Assembly: GCA_020747065.1 (NCBI GenBank)
Contig: JAGMVK010000002.1
Span: forward strand, 1,736,001 to 1,800,000
Length of the DNA stretch: 64,000 nucleotides
From: Cadophora sp. MPI-SDFR-AT-0126
Lineage: Eukaryota > Ascomycota > Leotiomycetes > Helotiales > Ploettnerulaceae
Direction: 5' to 3'
Shown here piece by piece: positions 36,156 to 48,023 of the stretch. Both the position numbers and the translations under genes were made by a program. The number at the start of each line of letters is the position of its first letter. The stretch's first letter is position 1. Under the pieces are notes generated by a model. The model saw only the letters and a list, made by a program, of their open reading frames with translations, did no database searches and had not been told where the DNA came from.

Positions 36156-36889
36156 GTATCGTATATACGAGCGTCATTCAAAGCGTCAATGTACTGTAGG
36201 TTTCCAAAAGCTTATAGATTTATCGTTGAGCATTAAGGTTTTGGGGAGTGTTCGCGGTAGTGAAGACTCGAGATCACATCATCAGTGAAGCATCAACGCG
36301 GTTCGAAGATATTCAGGCTTCGGAAGACCAAGTCAGTTAAGCAAATGCAAAGCAGCTCACCAAGATTTTTCATCTTAGGTCTGATATTGGAGAGTATCCG
36401 TAATCAAGCGGATTCTGCGATGACGAGTTTCTCACGATGGCTGCGTTCTGGACGTCTTTGCGCCATGGACATGGTCTGAAGCGACCAGATCCGATGAAGC
36501 CAGTTTCATCAAAGATATATCCCATTGAACAATGCTGCGTCTGTGGCAATTCTATGAATTGAGGCGTCTGGGCTGCACGAACTCATATGTAGAGCGACAA
36601 GGACTACTCTAGAACCTAATATGTACATGGAAATTACGTGATCCCGCGGGATCATTCAAAGTATATTGCCCATTAAAAACCCTGCACCATCCGTCCCATT
36701 CATGGTTTCCCAATTTTCCATAAATATCTCATTAGTCCGTTCATTTTCGCCGTTTACCAATCCGAAATTTATATCAATGCGTCGCTAAAAAGGAGTGTAA
36801 TGCCCATAAGGTCGTAATTCGTATGTGTGCGGGTCAACCCCAAAGTCAAATATCATCTGATGCGGCATATTTCATCCAGAAGAAAAAGT
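36156..36889. other. Intergenic region 3' of the wall-protein gene
   Basis: No credible gene. Holds a perfect 16-bp palindrome at 36639-36654 and probably the 3' UTR of the GPI-type protein gene. Confidence 0.45.
36639..36654. repeat. Perfect 16-bp palindrome TGATCCCGCGGGATCA
   Basis: Self-complementary with no spacer; the centre CCCGCGGG contains an everted CCG/CGG pair as bound by Zn2Cys6 factors. It lies about 240 bp beyond the stop of the wall-protein gene. Confidence 0.5.
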
Positions 36890-38219
36890 TTATGCAAGGG
36901 CAATCATTGCTATGGCACCGGCAACCGCGAAAGCGAATGGCCCGTTGGTGGGTGCTGCGTTGCTAGAAACTTCCAGAGGTGCCGAAGATGTTGGAGAAGG
37001 AGTTGGCGTTGGAGTGACTGTGACTGGAGGAGCTGTAACAGTGCTTTGGGTGACAACGGGAATCGTTGTGAAAACAGACGATCCTGGAAGAGTGGCGGTG
37101 ACTTCTGATGGTATCGTAATGACTTCAGTGACGCCAACAGATGTTCCAAGAGTTATTGGGACGAATACTGTAGCCTTGGTCTGCACAAATGTTAGCTTTT
37201 GATTAGATGAAGTGTTTTCTGAGCAGTAAACTTGCAGTAGGTGGCTCCAGTGTCTTGGTGATTGTATAGGACGATGTCAACAGAACTGTGTTGGTCTCTG
37301 TGACGTATACTGAAATTGTAGACCCTGCGCTGACGGTAACGTAATATGTTTCGAATTTGGAAAGTGTGGTGTACACATCCTCCTGTCAGAAATATCAGTA
37401 CCACTCGTTTCATGAAACTTGGTCGCGACTTACAGTGGCGTAGCAGGTAGTTAATAGAGTAGTCGTCTCGTAGATCGTGGTTGGGCTGAATTGTTTTGTC
37501 AGTTCCTGGTCAAGTGTACATTTAGAGGAATATTCACATTTTCTCAACAATTAAGCTGGTTGATGTGTAGATGACTTCCACTGGCTTTCCAGATATTGTC
37601 TTGGTCTCAGTGACTGGGCAGAGGGATGTCGAAGTTTGGTAGACGAAGGTCTCGATATACTTGGTGGTAGGTGCAAGTGTGGTACTGGAAAGCCGTTAGT
37701 GGAGAAAAATAGCCGAGATCAGAAGTACTCACTAAACATCCACTTTGGTTGGCACAACCGTGTAGATTAGCGAAGTGGAGGTCCAAGTAGCGGTAACGAC
37801 ATCTCCCCCGACAGTCTTGGTCTCCGTCACAGGGCACAGACTTGTGATTGTCGAGGTAACTCCAATGCCAGTATATGCCGTGCTGTCGGGAAGCTCCACA
37901 GTCTCAACAATGGTGGTTGGGACATCTGAGGTACTGAATCAGCTTCAAGGCTTCAGTAGGGGTCGAAATCCACTTACGATCAATCACAGTCGAAGTCGTG
38001 GTGTACGTTTTTGTGTAGACCTTACCACCTTCTGTTCTATACAATCATCAGCTCTGGTCTTGAGTGTAGAGTAGGCGGAGATGCTTACGTCGTTGTCGTA
38101 ACAGGACATAGAGAAGTGTAAGTTACGTATACTTCCGTTGTTGTGGTATACTCTTTGGGCCAGGTGGCAGCGACTGAGGTGGCCAAAGCCGCGAGAGAGA
38201 AGATTGAAAACGATCTCAT
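36890..38219 (-). CDS. GPI-anchored-type, Thr-rich cell-wall protein with internal repeats
   Basis: A secreted, probably GPI-anchored wall protein of 339 residues, split by six introns. Exons are 38219-38089, 38036-37978, 37925-37733, 37684-37538, 37485-37434, 37382-37236 and 37180-36890. A signal peptide (MRSFSIFSLAALATSVAA) starts it. A Ser/Pro/Thr stretch (VTPTPTPSPTSSAP) and a hydrophobic tail (PFAFAVAGAIAMIALA) after SSNAAPTNG end it, as expected for GPI attachment. Between them, SLCPVT units recur three times (exons 1, 3 and 4), twice as SLCPVTETKT followed by Gly and then TSTSLI. Thr and Ser density suggests heavy O-glycosylation. Intron 6 is read as GC-AG (ACT|GCAAGT, 55 nt, GCTAAC branch, GTGCAG acceptor), because only that joins the frame to the GPI tail. 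Function beyond wall structure or surface display is not visible. Confidence 0.86.
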
Positions 38220-40970
38220 ATTGATGGATTGGAGAAAGACTGTTAAGATGGCAAGTGATGTTTGGATGAGAACGAATGAGGTATCTCAAGCAGAATAGCG
38301 AAGGTGTTAAGTAACCGTAGCGAAGGAGTTACCTATTGCTGCAGGCTGGGACAGTCTGTTTTAAAGAAGGCTGGTTTGCGTGAAGGAGCAGAAGGAAGAG
38401 AACCAGGCGAGAGACCTTGTCTCTTAAGAATAATAAGGAAGAGCACGATGGTGGTGCTTCCCCAAACAGGGCTAAAACTGGGCTGGGGGAATCGCATATT
38501 GCTACATCGGAATCCTCACATGATGGGGGAAGGTTGTCGACCTCATTGGCCAGCCCCCGGCCCATCAGTTTTGAGTGTCACCAATGAAAGTGGCGACACC
38601 TGGACCGACCTGGGAGATGCAGCCGATTGTACGATCATTGCAGCATGCTTTTTGCTGGCCGGGTCGCGGTTGTGAGGATAGAAAAGGATAGACCAGGAAG
38701 CAGTACACGATGGCTGGTTGTCTGGCCTGGCAATGGCTGCATGAGCTCCGTCGCTGCGGCCCAAGCACATATCTGATATCGATTGGCTTTTCGCTTGGGA
38801 GCTCGTCACAGGGGGGCTCGCACCAGCTCCCTGCCGTGCCCAATAGGTTGGATGGATGCGGCAACAAACAAACTTCCCTGCTTGCCAAAGCGAAACCTCA
38901 TGCAGGCTTGCAGATAATCGGCAAGGGAGTCAGCTCTGCCCTCCCGCCTCTTGTGTTGTCTTGTTCGAAAATCTGACGATTTCTTGAACAACGAAGGAGC
39001 ACAGCTAGGAGCCCGGCTAGGAACCAAGTTTTCAGGCGATTTAAGCTTCATTCAGGAAGTCTCTTGACTAAGGAGCTGTAGCCAAGAGGTTATTCATGGA
39101 GGGAGCAGCTCTTCCACATGGAAGACAGCTTGGGACCACCACACTTGAGCAGACCAGGGAAAGAGAAAACGGCCGCTAGAACAGGTACTCGAGAGAAGCA
39201 CCGCTTGGTAGTTTTTCCTCCCTCTTTCCTCCCTCCCTCATGATTCGGACTTCCGTAGACTGCAAAGTCTCCAGCCTTCTCTGCGACTTCGCTGCACTGA
39301 ACGAAGTTTCGTGTCACACTGTGTTGCTGCCGCTGGGATATCAACAACAAAAAGTTGGCTGGTGCATGCGTCCTCGCCAAGACCCTCCCTCCCACCAGCC
39401 ACTCTGTGTTGGCTGTCAGGCAATGAATGGGTCCTCAGGAACAGCCCCTCCCCTGTCCCATCGCCGTGCCGCCAGTACTGTCGACATCATTGGCAGGGAT
39501 CGAGCTTGGTACCGACAGGACAAAGTACCTTTTGTACAGTAGCTCGTGAAAGCAAGGGTCGTGGTCGTGCAGAATTGACACCCACGCATGATAGATGCAG
39601 GCAGTGGCGGCTTCCCGTAGTGACGGATGAGGTTGGCTCAGGGACTTCACATCCTTTGTCCTGCACATTGGGAGACGGTTTCGCGACAGCACAGAACAGA
39701 AGGACTGTCTGACAGCTGGCTCGAGATAGTTATGAGACATCTCACTTTTCTGGAGCTTCCTTTGATTCCAAGTGCGATTATTGGAGCTGTGTGGTGCCGA
39801 CATGGGATTTTCAGCGTCCATGTTCAGCCTGTCAATACTTATCGGCCTGTTGGTGGGGAAATACGAGAATCTAGCCCGCGATAGCATTGCCTGGCCCATA
39901 CGGAACCTCTCGCTAAAAGCGATCCCCCTCAGCAAAGCCGGCTGGCTCACTTAAGTCTAAAAGGTGGGCCATGTTGGTCTTCACTGAGCCTGGAGAAATG
40001 CATGGCAAGAATAAACTGCATGTAGAAGTAAGCATACCTCCGTATGGTGTGTAGGATTAGTTCTGAAGAGCACTGACGTCAGATTGGGATCTATGTTGAA
40101 CAGAAGGTTAACTTTCCTTGAGCTTTTGTTCCGTGGTTCGGGATGTCTTCGCCGCTATGGCCCTTCTTCCAACAATTCTTGCACAGAGCAGTTGGCCGCA
40201 CGACCATCCTAGTCGGACAAAGAAGCATGTTTGGTGTTTGTGGCACGAAAATAGAACGCACCCCAGCCAGCTATTTGCGCCACTTCGACCCTGTTCCTCT
40301 GCACCTTAAGCTCAAGGGTTTGATATTCGCTTACCAGTTTTTTGACTTATCAGAGCGGGGTAAGAGGCCAGGAGCAGCGAGCAGTTTGAATGAACATCAA
40401 AGCACCTGCGTCATATGGTAATCCAGAAGATCGCCTAATTTGGGTGACGGGCTTGATCTGATCGAGGATCTAACGTTCCCATATTCGCCTCGTGCCTCTT
40501 TTCGAAGATTTGTATGCCTCCAGGCAACAAAGAGATGCCTTGACCTCGAATTCCGTAGTTCCAGCAGAGAAAACTCACCAACCATGCAGCCCAGACCATA
40601 CTGCATGAGCGCGATGCTGGAGGATCGAATTTTTTTTAGCGGCTCGACCCTTAAAAGTAATGTGCGGCGGTGGCAAGACTCTGTGCTGCAGCTCGAGCCT
40701 GATACGGACAGACGAGTTGGTATTTGTTGGTTCAAGGCCTGGGAGGATCACATTTCATTCTTGCGAAGAAGAATTATTTGTCCAGAAGGGCATTACGTGA
40801 TATAGAATATGCCATACTCTTCGGCCGGGTGCACAGGTTGTACCACACCTGTCTGCACCATGGGTAGAGTGCAAATTCGTGACCGGGCGCGGAATGACTG
40901 AGTTTTAACCAACAGAAGCTTGTCAGCTTGCACTTCCTGTACACCGCACCTTCAGCCTCATTCAGTCCCA
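38220..40970. other. 2.7-kb region without a confident gene
   Basis: Contains the promoter of the wall-protein gene and the 3' region of DML1. Frames of 80-170 codons on both strands contradict each other over 39.1-39.9 kb and carry no motif. A plus frame at 40440-40805 (121 codons) is the only uncontested-looking one, but it has no recognisable feature. Confidence 0.4.
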
Positions 40971-42857
40971 TCAATCATCGTCGTCTTCTGTGCCACTGTC
41001 CCAGCCTTCCTCATAAGCTTCTGCTAGATCACCCAGTGAATTGCTGAGTGCCTCTCGCTCATCAAAACTCACTGCTCTGCTGACGATGTGCTGGAGGTAC
41101 TTGATTCTCAAAGCTACTGTCGTATCAGTTGATAGAGATGTGCTAACTCTTAACGAAGATGTCGTGCTACTCTGAGCAAAGATGTGGGGAAAGCTGTCAA
41201 GCAGGGGATACGACAAGGATACTCTGGTCCTGCAGTTTTCATTGGTAAGTAATGAGAATCAAACCCAGGGAAGTCGGAAAGATGTTGGATTTCGCGCGGG
41301 GATACGATTCGGAATACTTTCCGTAGGAGAAATGGACGCGGAAAAGGGGCAGTGGCCTCACTAACTTTTGGATGATGGGAAGACCAGCCGCTCGGCGCCG
41401 CGCTCTTTCATGACCAGCTTCCTCGTCAGTCTCCTCAACCTGCTTCTCCTTCTCGTCCTCAGCCCGAAATATCTCGGCTTGACCAAACACATGAGGCTCC
41501 TTGACGGTACTTCGGCCTCGGCTTCGTTCGCCCACTTCTTCAGGGAAGAAGTCCATATCAAAAGTCTCTAACCCTTGGTCTTCTTGAGAGAAAGATTCCT
41601 CCTCACTCCTTCTCTCCTGAGATGGCATTCTTGTATCTCTACTCTGTGCTCGTCCCTCTAGTCTTGCTGACCTATGGTGTCCATTTGGTGTATCCTTTTG
41701 ATAAACACTCATCCGGACCTTCGCGATGTTTTGGTTGCCATTAACATTCAAAACGCTGACGAGCTCGTCTAGAGATACCCGACTGCCATTTCCTAGTCGT
41801 AGTCTTGAAGGAAGAGTCATGGTCTCGTATGCCGTGGAAAGTAGACCGCCAACATGCCATCGAGACTTCAAATCAATCATGACATAACTAGGTAGCATCG
41901 TTTGCGGGATTGTCATGGGAACGAAAAGCGATGCATGAGGTGCAATTTCCGAAATTGACCTAGATGTATTCGACAACTGGGTAAATCGTTTCTCCTATGA
42001 CACGTCAGTGGCGGTACACAATGCGACCCTCCACGGCTGGTTGAATCATACCCTCGGGACAGACTTGGAACTGTCTTCCAATCCCCAGAAATAAACGGTA
42101 GTTTTACCATATTCGTCTCTAATTCGATCCATGTACCTCGCTGCAAATCCTCCCCATGCATCATCAACACCAGCTATTATTTGGATGCCTTGCATGTGAT
42201 CTGCCTCTTCAGCAAAGGACCTCAAATCACGATCTAAAATGTCGTGTTCTTTGTCGAGAGAGTTGAAGAGATCTTCTCCAACACTCCAGTTTTCGAAAGG
42301 CATAAGCGCCGAACCCAATTCATACTCATTGAGTTGTACGATTGACTTTGGATGAAAGTACACACGGTTAAAATCGGACCAATACCTCACGGACTCGGTG
42401 GTCAATGGCGGCGGCTCCAAGCCTTGGTCGAGACTCTGCTGGTAAGCACTCAGTTCGATTGCAGGCTGTCGCTGGATAATCGTTGGGCCACTCCTGATCA
42501 AAGTCAGAGCATGAAAGTCCAGCTTTGGAGTAATACTACCACAGTCCTTGCGGAACAGCTGGTTCCTCTATCTCGTACAGAGCATTGATCTTTCGCAAGG
42601 ATCCGAAACCTCCCTTGAGGTCATAAATGAGCGTCCTTGGAGTGAAAGTCTCGCTACCATCAGCTCCTAAGCCAGGCCGGAAATGGATATCATGATCGAC
42701 CAAAGATTCATCATCTTTGGAGTAGGTAAAGTACGATTCCTGAAACGTGTCAGTCCTAGTATAAGCAGGTGAGGATATTTCTCACCTGAGTGTTCCAGAA
42801 ATTCGTGGCAAGGTAGTTGCTCTTCTGCCCGAGTTGAAGGGTTATGATTTCGTGCAT
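40971..42857 (-). CDS. DML1: Dml1/Misato protein, mitochondrial inheritance
   Basis: Fungal Misato homologue, a tubulin/FtsZ-like GTPase-fold protein needed for partitioning of mitochondria and mitochondrial DNA in yeast. Exons are 42857-42786, 42739-42540, 42493-42052, 41994-41366 and 41229-40971, giving 533 residues. The family's opening is unmistakable: [20 protein letters not shown], then [31 protein letters not shown] and [15 protein letters not shown]. The tubulin-like second domain starts after intron 2 (about 90 onward) with [21 protein letters not shown] charged insertion rich in Glu/Arg (about 310-430) precedes the conserved C-terminal block [14 protein letters not shown], and the chain ends in an acidic tail (GTEDDDD). 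Introns are 46, 46, 57 and 136 nt. It is divergent from the peroxiredoxin-like gene across 606 bp. Confidence 0.95.
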
Positions 42858-43463
42858 GATTGGGGCTATTCTGAGCACCAGCTTAGACTCGATGTCAATA
42901 TCCGGGGGTGAGTCGACTAGGAGTCAGTTTTGGCACAAAGGGCTACGTCCTGTTCATGAAGGGCAGGCTGTTGTCACTTGGAAATTTTTCTTCTACCAGA
43001 TTACTCTTTGTCGAAGGTCGCGGCGTGAATGAAAGTCTTAAACTGTGTGGGAAAGCGTGGTTCAAGGAGTCCGCAGTCATGCCGGAAGATGAGGTTTGAA
43101 AAGGTCACGTGTGGAGTCCTGATTTTTATTATCAGGTCCGGATTCCTCACTAAGACATGGAAAGTATGCCGCAGCATCAACGACAAAGCCAACAGTGGGA
43201 CTGAGACCAATTCAGAATTGCTATCTAGACAATGCTCAAGATCGACCCGGGTATTCATGTTGTCAGTTTTCGAGTACATTTCGAGATAGAATTCTACGCT
43301 CTAAATCGAACCCCGCACTCATTCATTCCGTCACTAATTCCAAGGAGTTTAGGTCTCTGCGCTATCTATGCTCGACTCTCCTTTCATTTCCCCATTTCTT
43401 TCCCTCATTCCCTATGTCAAGACTTCCTTCTGATTTCTCAAATTTGTTTGTGTAGCTATCGTT
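42858..43463. other. Bidirectional promoter between DML1 and the peroxiredoxin-like gene
   Basis: 606 bp between two divergent starts; contains pyrimidine-rich leader sequence before the plus-strand gene (43370-43440). No coding frame of its own is supported. Confidence 0.5.
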
Positions 43464-44062
43464 ATGACTTTCCAACAAGAACTCAGCAGCTGGGCGTTTC
43501 CCAACTCCGTCAGCACATCTCCCGTCCCAGAAGTCGGGAGCATAGCACCTGCAACATCACAGCTCTCGTGGCCAAGTTCGGATGGAAAGCCAACTATAAT
43601 TACATTTCTTCGACACTGTGGCTGCCCTTGTACATCCCCGATCCTCTTCTGACATGGAACCTAGCTAATCACACATCAGTTGCCGAAAAGGCATTCCTCA
43701 AACTCCGTGACCTCTCCTCGAAAGATACCGGGACGAACTATGTAGCAGTGTCTCACTCATCCGACGCTGCGACCAAGAATTGGGTCAGCTCCATAGGCGG
43801 CAAAGGCAATGTGCGGGTTATCGTGGACGAGAAACGAGAGCTGTACGGCAAATGGGGCTTGGGTGTGTCCAGTACGTGGCATGTACTCAATCCGTGGTCT
43901 TTATACGCAGTGTATACGCTAGGGAAGAGAGAGGGGATTTGGAACAGGCCCACCGAAAGTGGTACAAGATGGCAGACAAGCGGTAGCTTTGCTGTGAATG
44001 GGTATGGCAAGATCAAGTGGGTCGCTGTTCCCAAGGCTGCGGATGATGTGCCCAACTTTTAA
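43464..44062 (+). CDS. Peroxiredoxin-like 2 / AhpC-TSA-type thioredoxin-fold protein
   Basis: A 182-residue protein from exons 43464-43629 and 43680-44062 (50-nt intron, GCTAAT branch). The joined exons give ITFLRHCGCPFAEKAFLKL (C52, C54), the thioredoxin-fold active-site region of the PRXL2/AhpC-TSA antioxidant family. Typical segments follow: YVAVSHSSDAATKNWVSSIG, VRVIVDEKRELYGKWGLG and GKIKWVAVPKAADDVPNF. A redox role in the cytosol is inferred; no targeting signal is seen. The frame ends NF-TAA, but the same frame continues EAAKAVSTA to a TGA. The related ending I would expect in this family, an EAxKA helix, lies just beyond the TAA. The donor-like GCC|GTGAGT there is also notable. So the C-terminus may have been shortened by a recent stop. 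Confidence 0.88.
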
Positions 44063-46506
44063 GAGGCGGCAAAAGCCGTGAGTACTGCTTGAAACAAACT
44101 TCGGATAAGCATCGCATTCAGAGCATTATCGACATAAGTGGGTGGAAGATGCTGTGTTTCAGGCATACATCAACTGGAATGTAGCCTTGAGAGCTAACTT
44201 GTCAGAGAAGTATCGCACCATTTTGAGAACTCAATCGGCTTGTAAGTCAGTCTTATATTATTTAATGAATAAACATATAATAAAAAGCAAGGGGAGTAGT
44301 TTTGTCGATGTCAGAAATGCCGATACAGGGCGGGAAGTCTTCGAAATCTCTTCAAAGTAACATCAGGACGCTGGTATCATTGTCGTGACAAGTATATCCA
44401 CGTACATAGGTGTCAAGATCCAATCGTCATGAACTGTCTCATCTCACGAATACACTATGACTGATGATGTCTAGGACCTTTGAGCTTGGTGTATCATACC
44501 CCGTTAACAAATCCAGAAGTTCAGGTCCAAAATCGCTGGCTATCTGTCGGTGGCTAGGAATTATGAGGACATTCATACCACTTAACCATCTCCCGGACAT
44601 GCAACTTCTTCTGGGTTGGGGCTGTCAAGGGTGACGCCGCTCTTGAGACTTGCAAGGGCTCTCATCAGGACGACATCGTTATTACGGACAATTGCTTCAG
44701 TCATATCGTTCAATCAGTATTTGATACTGTTGGCAATCTGGCGGCTTGTTGTAGTCGCCCTATCGGAACGGAGAGGAGTAGATTCGTTGTATATCTTGCT
44801 AGTGTCAGGATACTGAGAATCTTCCGAGTTGCCATGGACTAAAATGTGGCGGTTGTCAGCTTCGGAAACACATCGAGCCTTCGGGTTCAGTGTCGATCAT
44901 CTCTTGGTCCGCAATGTACCTCTCCTCGTCTATCTCGTATCCATCACTCTCGTATCCTTCGATATCAGAAGTCTCGTAGGAAAGTGCATTGATGCTATCT
45001 TCATCCTCCGGATCGTTCATTTTGATGGTCAGGCTGCCTGAAGACGAGGTTTTGTCTCAGTCCTCGGATGCTGTTTTGAGATACGTCAAAGCTTTGGCTT
45101 CGACCAAATTCTGCTTCCACGCCTTGATTTTTCCTTTGTTCTTGAGTTCTGGGAACTTTCAATTATATTTGCGGTTTGGGCGATCTGATCTGGGAATATG
45201 CTTTCGAGCTGAAATGTCAGCGTAAGCCACGGAACGGATTTGAATAATGCAATTGTGGATGGAGACAATGAAGATCGTTGTTGTCCTCATCCTTGATGGA
45301 TTTTGAGCATGATAGCTGGTAGCTTCAGATGTAGACTTGACGCGCTTCGCTTGTTTATGAGATCATCAGTGATGAAACATTGTCCAAAATCCCATATTGT
45401 CATCAAAATAAAACTAGTTATACACTTACTGCCGGCAGGAATAAGCTTGGCTTAAATCCTGTTTGGACGAGCAGCAGCAGCAGCTGACCGCATCTCCTGC
45501 TCCTGTTCAAGTGGCGCGTGGGACTTCGAGTAGACGACAGTCTTGAGACGGGTCTTCTCAGAAGTACTTGGATTCCCGAGGCGAATTTTGAGCGTCTTGC
45601 CTTTGGAGCATAGCCCAGCACCGCTCAGATGAGGATCTTCTGATGATGTCCTCGGGCTATAGTGGCATTAGCACTTTGTTCCACCATACTGCGATATGCA
45701 ATTCCATGAGAGATGGAAAGGGGAATGATTCTGTATGATCTACCAACACCGGCGAGTATAGCATTCACAAAACGCTCGACCTCTCCCCAGGCGGAGCACA
45801 TCGCGAAGTTGGAGCATTGTGTGGTCTAAAGCCAAACTATGAGCATCTCTCCAGCGGAGAGAATATGCATACACGATGATGCCGGTTTCGGGTTGGCACT
45901 TGGACTGCCTGGTGGCTCAGGAGGTTCATGCTCGGTTCAGAATTACTGGTACTGCCAGTGACCGTAGCTTGCTTCGCCAGAGTCTTCTTGTCCTCTTGGT
46001 CAACAAAGTGGGATGTTGCTGGCGTCAAGAGGATCGAGAAAAGGTTGACCCACCGACATGATTGCTGATTGAATTCGGGGACGACACATTTGATGTGCGT
46101 ACGTAGGGACTAAGGTGGTATTCCGGAGGGAGCAGGAGTGCAGTGGGGGCGGGAAGGTGCGCTCCGAGGGCTGACCTGCCAAAGTAAACAAAATACCACC
46201 ACATGGCCAAATCACTACACATCTTGAACAATCAGCAATCGTGTGGCAAAAATGGAAATCACGAGCCAGCAAGCGAATGCAACCAATGTCACATCGCTGT
46301 ACACATACGATGAAAAAAACATCAAGGTTTGCACGATATGTCTAATCTACCCGTCGCAGCTCCAGTCTTGAATACAGCTAAAGATGATCATCGACTGCTG
46401 ATTGGAATGAAAATGCAGATAATTCCAGCGTAAAGAAGAAGATTTGAGCAAGTGTATGAAAGGAAGGCCGTTAAAGACACGTCAGACGATCCCATGGATC
46501 GCTGAT
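44063..46506. other. 2.4-kb region without a confident gene
   Basis: Short frames only (60-90 codons), contested on both strands. An (AGC)5 tract lies at 45470-45484. A minus-strand frame at 45268-45086 (SPSTIALFKSVPWLTLTFQ onward) looks mildly protein-like but is isolated. It may hold decayed coding sequence or the 3' regions of the flanking genes. Confidence 0.4.
45470..45484. repeat. (AGC)5 microsatellite
   Basis: Five tandem AGC triplets. Confidence 0.85.
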
Positions 46507-48023
46507 CTATTGGAAAACTCGATGGACGACATCTGATGTGACCTGAGCAATATATTCAGCATCGGCCTGTGTGATGTTGTAAGGCGGCGCCAGTATGACA
46601 TGATCGCCTGAGACCCCATCAAAAGTGCCTGTGCCCGGATACATGGTCATGTTGAAAGGAGCCGAGATCGCAGTATCATGAACCTTCTGAGCAATCCCCA
46701 TCTTTAAGGGAAATGGTTTCTTGGTCACCTTGTCCTGGACGAATTCGATACCCCAAAAGAGACCTCGTCCTCGGATATCGCCAACGTTCGAGTGCGTGCC
46801 CAAAAGCGCCTTAAGACGTTTTTCAAGGTAGGCGCCTTGAATCCGAACATTCTCAGTCAAGTTCTCCTCGCGTTTGATCCTTTGGACCTCCAGAGCCGCG
46901 GCCGCTTGAATGGGCATTCCTTGATATGTCTGTCCGTGGACGAACTGACCACTGCCATTTACCAATGCGTTGACAACTTTGTGGGAAATCAAGACTGCTG
47001 CAATGGGCTGGTACCCGGCACCCAGTCCTTTCCCAATTGTTTGAAGGTCAGGAACAACATCCTCATCCTGCCAAGCATGCAAAGTACCACAACGACCCAT
47101 ACCACTCATGACCTCATCGAGAATGAAGAGTGCTCCATGCTTATGGCAAACGTCTCTCATGGCTTTCAAGTAGCCTGGGACGGATGGAACGCAGCCTAAG
47201 GCCGCCCCCACAACTGGCTCTGCGATGAAACCGATAACTGTCTCCGGACCCAGCTCGTGGAACTTCGCCTCCAACTCAGCCGCCTTTCTAGCCACAAACT
47301 CAGCGTCAGATTCTCCATCTTGGCGTTGCCGGTACGCATTACAGGGAGACACATGATGCACATTGTCCATCAGGAAGGGTGTGTACGGCACTCTCCTGGC
47401 CACATGGCCAGATATGCCCAGAGCACCGATAGTATTGCCATGGTAAGAATGCTCACGGGCAATGAAGTTCACACGAGAGGTTTGCTTGTCGTTCTCGAAG
47501 AAGTATTGACGAGCAAGTTTAATAGTTGCTTCCATTGCCTCGGAGCCTAGTAGTGCGTCAGCACAGTACAAGTAATCACAGTGTCATGGAGCTTACCTGA
47601 ACCAGTCAAGTAGACCCGAGCCATCTTTCCTTCAGTTCCATCGATCAACTCCTTGCACAGCTTCTCCACAACTTCAGAGCCCCAAAAGGTTGACGCGAGG
47701 TAAGGGGTACCAGTAGTCAGTTGGGCGGTGATGGCTTCAACGACTCTTTGGTTGCCATGTCCTAAGCAGGATACTGCCGCTCCAGAAGTGGCATCGAAGA
47801 TGGCCCGTCCATCAGTAAGGTGAAGATAGTTGCCTTTGGCGCTCTTGACGACCGGGAAGGTCTTGTGTAGGTTTCTATCAAGTAGAAACTCGGTTTTCTT
47901 CCGAGCGTCTGAAGAGGGAGAATCGCTTGACATTGTGGGGTGATCTCTGACTCGACTACTTTTCAGAGAGATTGTAGGTGAGGTCTCATGATGAGCAAGT
48001 TCAGTGACAGCGGAAGGAGCCAT
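46507..48023 (-). CDS. Class III PLP-dependent aminotransferase
   Basis: A fold-type I, class III (omega-) aminotransferase of 488 residues from exons 48023-47597 and 47546-46507 (50-nt intron). It would move an amino group from an omega-amino compound to a keto acid through pyridoxal phosphate. Conserved parts: GAAVSCLGHGNQRVVEAI, LTGSGSEAMEATIKLAR (phosphate-binding loop, made only when the intron is removed), FIAREHSYHGNT, FIAEPVVGAALG, LFILDEV (D286) and TIGKGLGAGY with the probable Schiff-base lysine K315. The C-terminal domain is complete (GRGLFWGIEFV, VSGDHVILAPPYNIT). Substrate is not evident; GABA, ornithine and adenosylmethionine-type enzymes belong to the class. The first 35 residues are a Ser/Thr-rich extension without a clear mitochondrial signal. 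No biosynthetic neighbours are present. Confidence 0.94.

Noticed and set aside
39090..39950. Several frames of 100-170 codons on both strands
   Set aside because: They overlap each other in opposite orientation, with no domain or splice structure; this is typical of chance frames.
24663..48023. Secondary-metabolite cluster (regulator, transporter, aminotransferase)
   Set aside because: No backbone enzyme or tailoring oxidases are present, and unrelated housekeeping genes lie between them.
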